Below are positions 7,583-8,558 of a stretch of DNA of 8,558 nucleotides, one piece after another. Under the pieces are notes generated by a model. The model saw nothing but the letters and a program-made list of their open reading frames with translations, did not search any database and was not told the origin of the DNA. Source of the DNA: Labilibaculum sp. (GTDB lineage Bacteria > Bacteroidota > Bacteroidia > Bacteroidales > Marinifilaceae); assembly GCA_016743925.1 (NCBI GenBank), contig JADGFH010000226.1, forward strand, positions 1 to 8,558, in the 5' to 3' direction. The position numbers and the translations under genes are program-made. Positions within the stretch are counted from its first letter, which is position 1, and the number at the start of each line of letters is the position of its first letter.

Positions 7583-7614
7583 CAAATATCGTGCTAAACA
7601 GTATTCATTGCAAA
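7583..7614 (-). promoter_or_regulatory. Bacteroidota-type promoter for the SIMPL-domain gene
   Basis: On the minus strand TTTG (7614-7611), a 20-base spacer and GATATTTG (7590-7583) fit the -33/-7 pattern TTTG...TAnnTTTG, with one mismatch in the -7 element. The predicted start near 7576 would leave about 42 bases before the ATG at 7534. The site lies after the terminator of the preceding gene, where a promoter is needed. Confidence 0.5.
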
Positions 7615-7655
7615 TAAAAGATGCTCCTTATTAAAAGGGTTGCGTTGAATCCAAT

Positions 7656-7685
7656 AAAAAAAGTTGAATCAATATATGATTCAAC
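7656..7685 (-). terminator. Intrinsic terminator of the 138-residue membrane protein gene
   Basis: A perfect 9-bp stem, GTTGAATCA (7663-7671) with TGATTCAAC (7677-7685), has a five-base loop. Seven T follow on the minus strand (A-run 7656-7662 on plus). It lies about 50 bases after the stop at 7736. The stem has only three G-C pairs, but the long T-tract and the position support the call. Confidence 0.85.
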
Positions 7686-7735
7686 CTTTGTCAATTTTAT
7701 TTCTATCGTCTTATTGGCTTATATCAATTCTTAGC

Positions 7736-8152
7736 TTACGAGACTTTCTTTTTAAATATCAGAGAAGCCAGCCAAGCCATCGGAATATAAGCACCTACGA
7801 TATCTGTTATTATGAACCATACTGGAGATGGAAGCATGAAAACATTGGTAATTCCTCCTATCAAGAAAAATATACCAATTGCCATAGCAAGCTTCATTCT
7901 GTGACTTGCAGCAATAATTCCAGCTAATAAAGCTCCCGCAAATGTTCCAAAAGCATGAGCAATAAATGGCATTATAAAGTGTCGAAATTCGAATAAGTGC
8001 ATGTTCGCTTTCAAACTTTCCATATTACTAAGATCCACTCCTTCGGGTGGTGGAATAATAGATCCACTAATTATGATTATACCCATATTAACAGCACTCC
8101 CTACTGTCAGACCAACTAGGACTGCAACAATATTTCTAATGATGGCTTTCAT
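7736..8152 (-). CDS. Conserved four-helix membrane protein of unknown function
   Basis: A 138-residue integral membrane protein. I recognise its general type from Bacteroidota genomes, where close relatives are annotated hypothetical, but I know of no assigned function. Four hydrophobic segments are visible, at about residues 7-31, 58-82, 87-107 and 111-132. The first loop carries a proline-rich PPPEGVDLSNME stretch (34-45), and other marked residues are the HAFGTFAGALLAG run (65-77) and MLPSPVWF (106-113). Several small-residue G/A patterns suggest tight helix packing. The C-terminus is basic (FKKKVS). ATG at 8152 is the only reasonable start. A terminator follows at 7656-7685. It is on the same strand as the hydrolase, which ends 90 bases upstream, but I see no consensus promoter between them and cannot say whether they are cotranscribed. 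It could be a small permease or a membrane-bound accessory protein; neither is supported. Confidence 0.85.
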   Translation of the reverse strand: MKAIIRNIVAVLVGLTVGSAVNMGIIIISGSIIPPPEGVDLSNMESLKANMHLFEFRHFIMPFIAHAFGTFAGALLAGIIAASHRMKLAMAIGIFFLIGGITNVFMLPSPVWFIITDIVGAYIPMAWLASLIFKKKVS

Positions 8153-8242
8153 ATTTATTTTTTTAAATTATCATTACTTCTAATTACATTTAAATTTGAT
8201 GGAATCAATTTTAAGATAATAGTTTTTCGAAATCATTCTTTG

Positions 8243-8558
8243 TTAATTCTTATTCTCTTTTGATTTATCAAATTCTAAAAACCAATCGTACAAGTCTTGT
8301 TCTGGATAAACCAACCAATGAATTGAATGTCCGACCTCGGGCATTCGAGTATATTTCAAATTTTGATTCTTCTCCTTTAATCTTGCAAACATCCGATCAG
8401 TCTCTTCAACTTGAGCAACTTTATCTTCCACACCATGAAAAGCCCAAACAGGCATATCTTTTAGCTTGTCTACATTTTTATAAATATAATCGACATGACT
8501 AGTAAAACCACTCATAGGAGCAATTGCTGCAATTTTTTCAGGATACTTCATTGCCAAA
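8243..8558 (-). CDS. Alpha/beta hydrolase, prolyl-oligopeptidase / predicted esterase type (C-terminal part only)
   Basis: The last 104 or so residues of an alpha/beta hydrolase whose N-terminal part lies beyond the right edge; the first full codon in the window is TTG inside the gene, not a start. The fragment begins right after where the nucleophile elbow should be (LAMKYPEKIAAIAPMSG, the helix and strand after GxSxGG in these enzymes). It contains the acid residue in HGVEDKV (Asp45 of the fragment) and the catalytic histidine in VGHSIHW (His77), followed by the usual end, DLYDWFLEF. This pattern fits the predicted peptidase / PHB-depolymerase-like / dienelactone-hydrolase-like esterases. 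The nucleophile serine, any signal peptide and any lipobox cannot be seen, so substrate and location are open. The stop is TAA at 8245-8243, and no clear terminator follows it. Confidence 0.82.
   Translation of the reverse strand, partial: LAMKYPEKIAAIAPMSGFTSHVDYIYKNVDKLKDMPVWAFHGVEDKVAQVEETDRMFARLKEKNQNLKYTRMPEVGHSIHWLVYPEQDLYDWFLEFDKSKENKN

Noticed and set aside
8191..8213. AT-rich imperfect palindrome between the hydrolase and the membrane protein gene
   Set aside because: The stem has one mismatch, one G-C pair and a three-base loop, and no T-run on either strand. It is too weak to call a terminator or operator.
1..8558. CRISPR arrays, tRNA or rRNA genes, insertion sequences, phage, toxin-antitoxin or defence genes
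   Set aside because: None seen: no spaced direct repeats, no transposase or integrase reading frames, and every gap is short and accounted for by leaders and terminators.

Overview
The window is ordinary chromosomal DNA from a low-GC member of the Bacteroidota. The evidence is an outer-membrane protein with an N-terminal carboxypeptidase-regulatory-like domain and a DEVVVTSE stretch, starts without clear Shine-Dalgarno sequences, promoter candidates of the TAnnTTTG type, and a small membrane-protein family I associate with Bacteroidota. A marine Marinifilaceae-like lineage is my guess; nothing here proves it. Nine protein genes fill the window, two of them cut by its edges. There are no RNA genes, mobile elements or CRISPR arrays that I can see. 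No gap between genes exceeds about 200 bases.

Left end (1-1416, plus strand): the end of a MarC-family inner-membrane protein, then a TauE/SafE (TSUP) permease. The permease converges on nfo, which encodes endonuclease IV for base-excision repair (minus strand). From here to the right edge every gene is on the minus strand. Read in the direction of transcription from the right, they are: an alpha/beta hydrolase fragment; a four-helix membrane protein of unknown function; a periplasmic SIMPL-domain protein; a PlsC-type 1-acylglycerol-phosphate acyltransferase; a patatin-like phospholipase; an 820-residue TonB-receptor-like outer-membrane beta-barrel protein; and nfo.

Three clear intrinsic terminators (2352-2381, 6804-6829, 7656-7685) divide the minus-strand block. 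The SIMPL gene sits between two of them and is probably monocistronic. The acyltransferase and patatin genes, 57 bases apart with no terminator between, are the best operon candidate and suggest a phospholipid deacylation/reacylation pair. The outer-membrane protein gene has its own good promoter match and its own terminator, so it is probably a single-gene unit. The common theme is envelope and membrane maintenance, but the genes look like neighbours rather than one pathway.

I looked for an undescribed system and did not find one. The items most worth a second look are the acyltransferase-patatin pair, the uncharacterised 138-residue membrane protein, a dyad next to the outer-membrane protein promoter, and an nfo promoter candidate that touches the preceding terminator.
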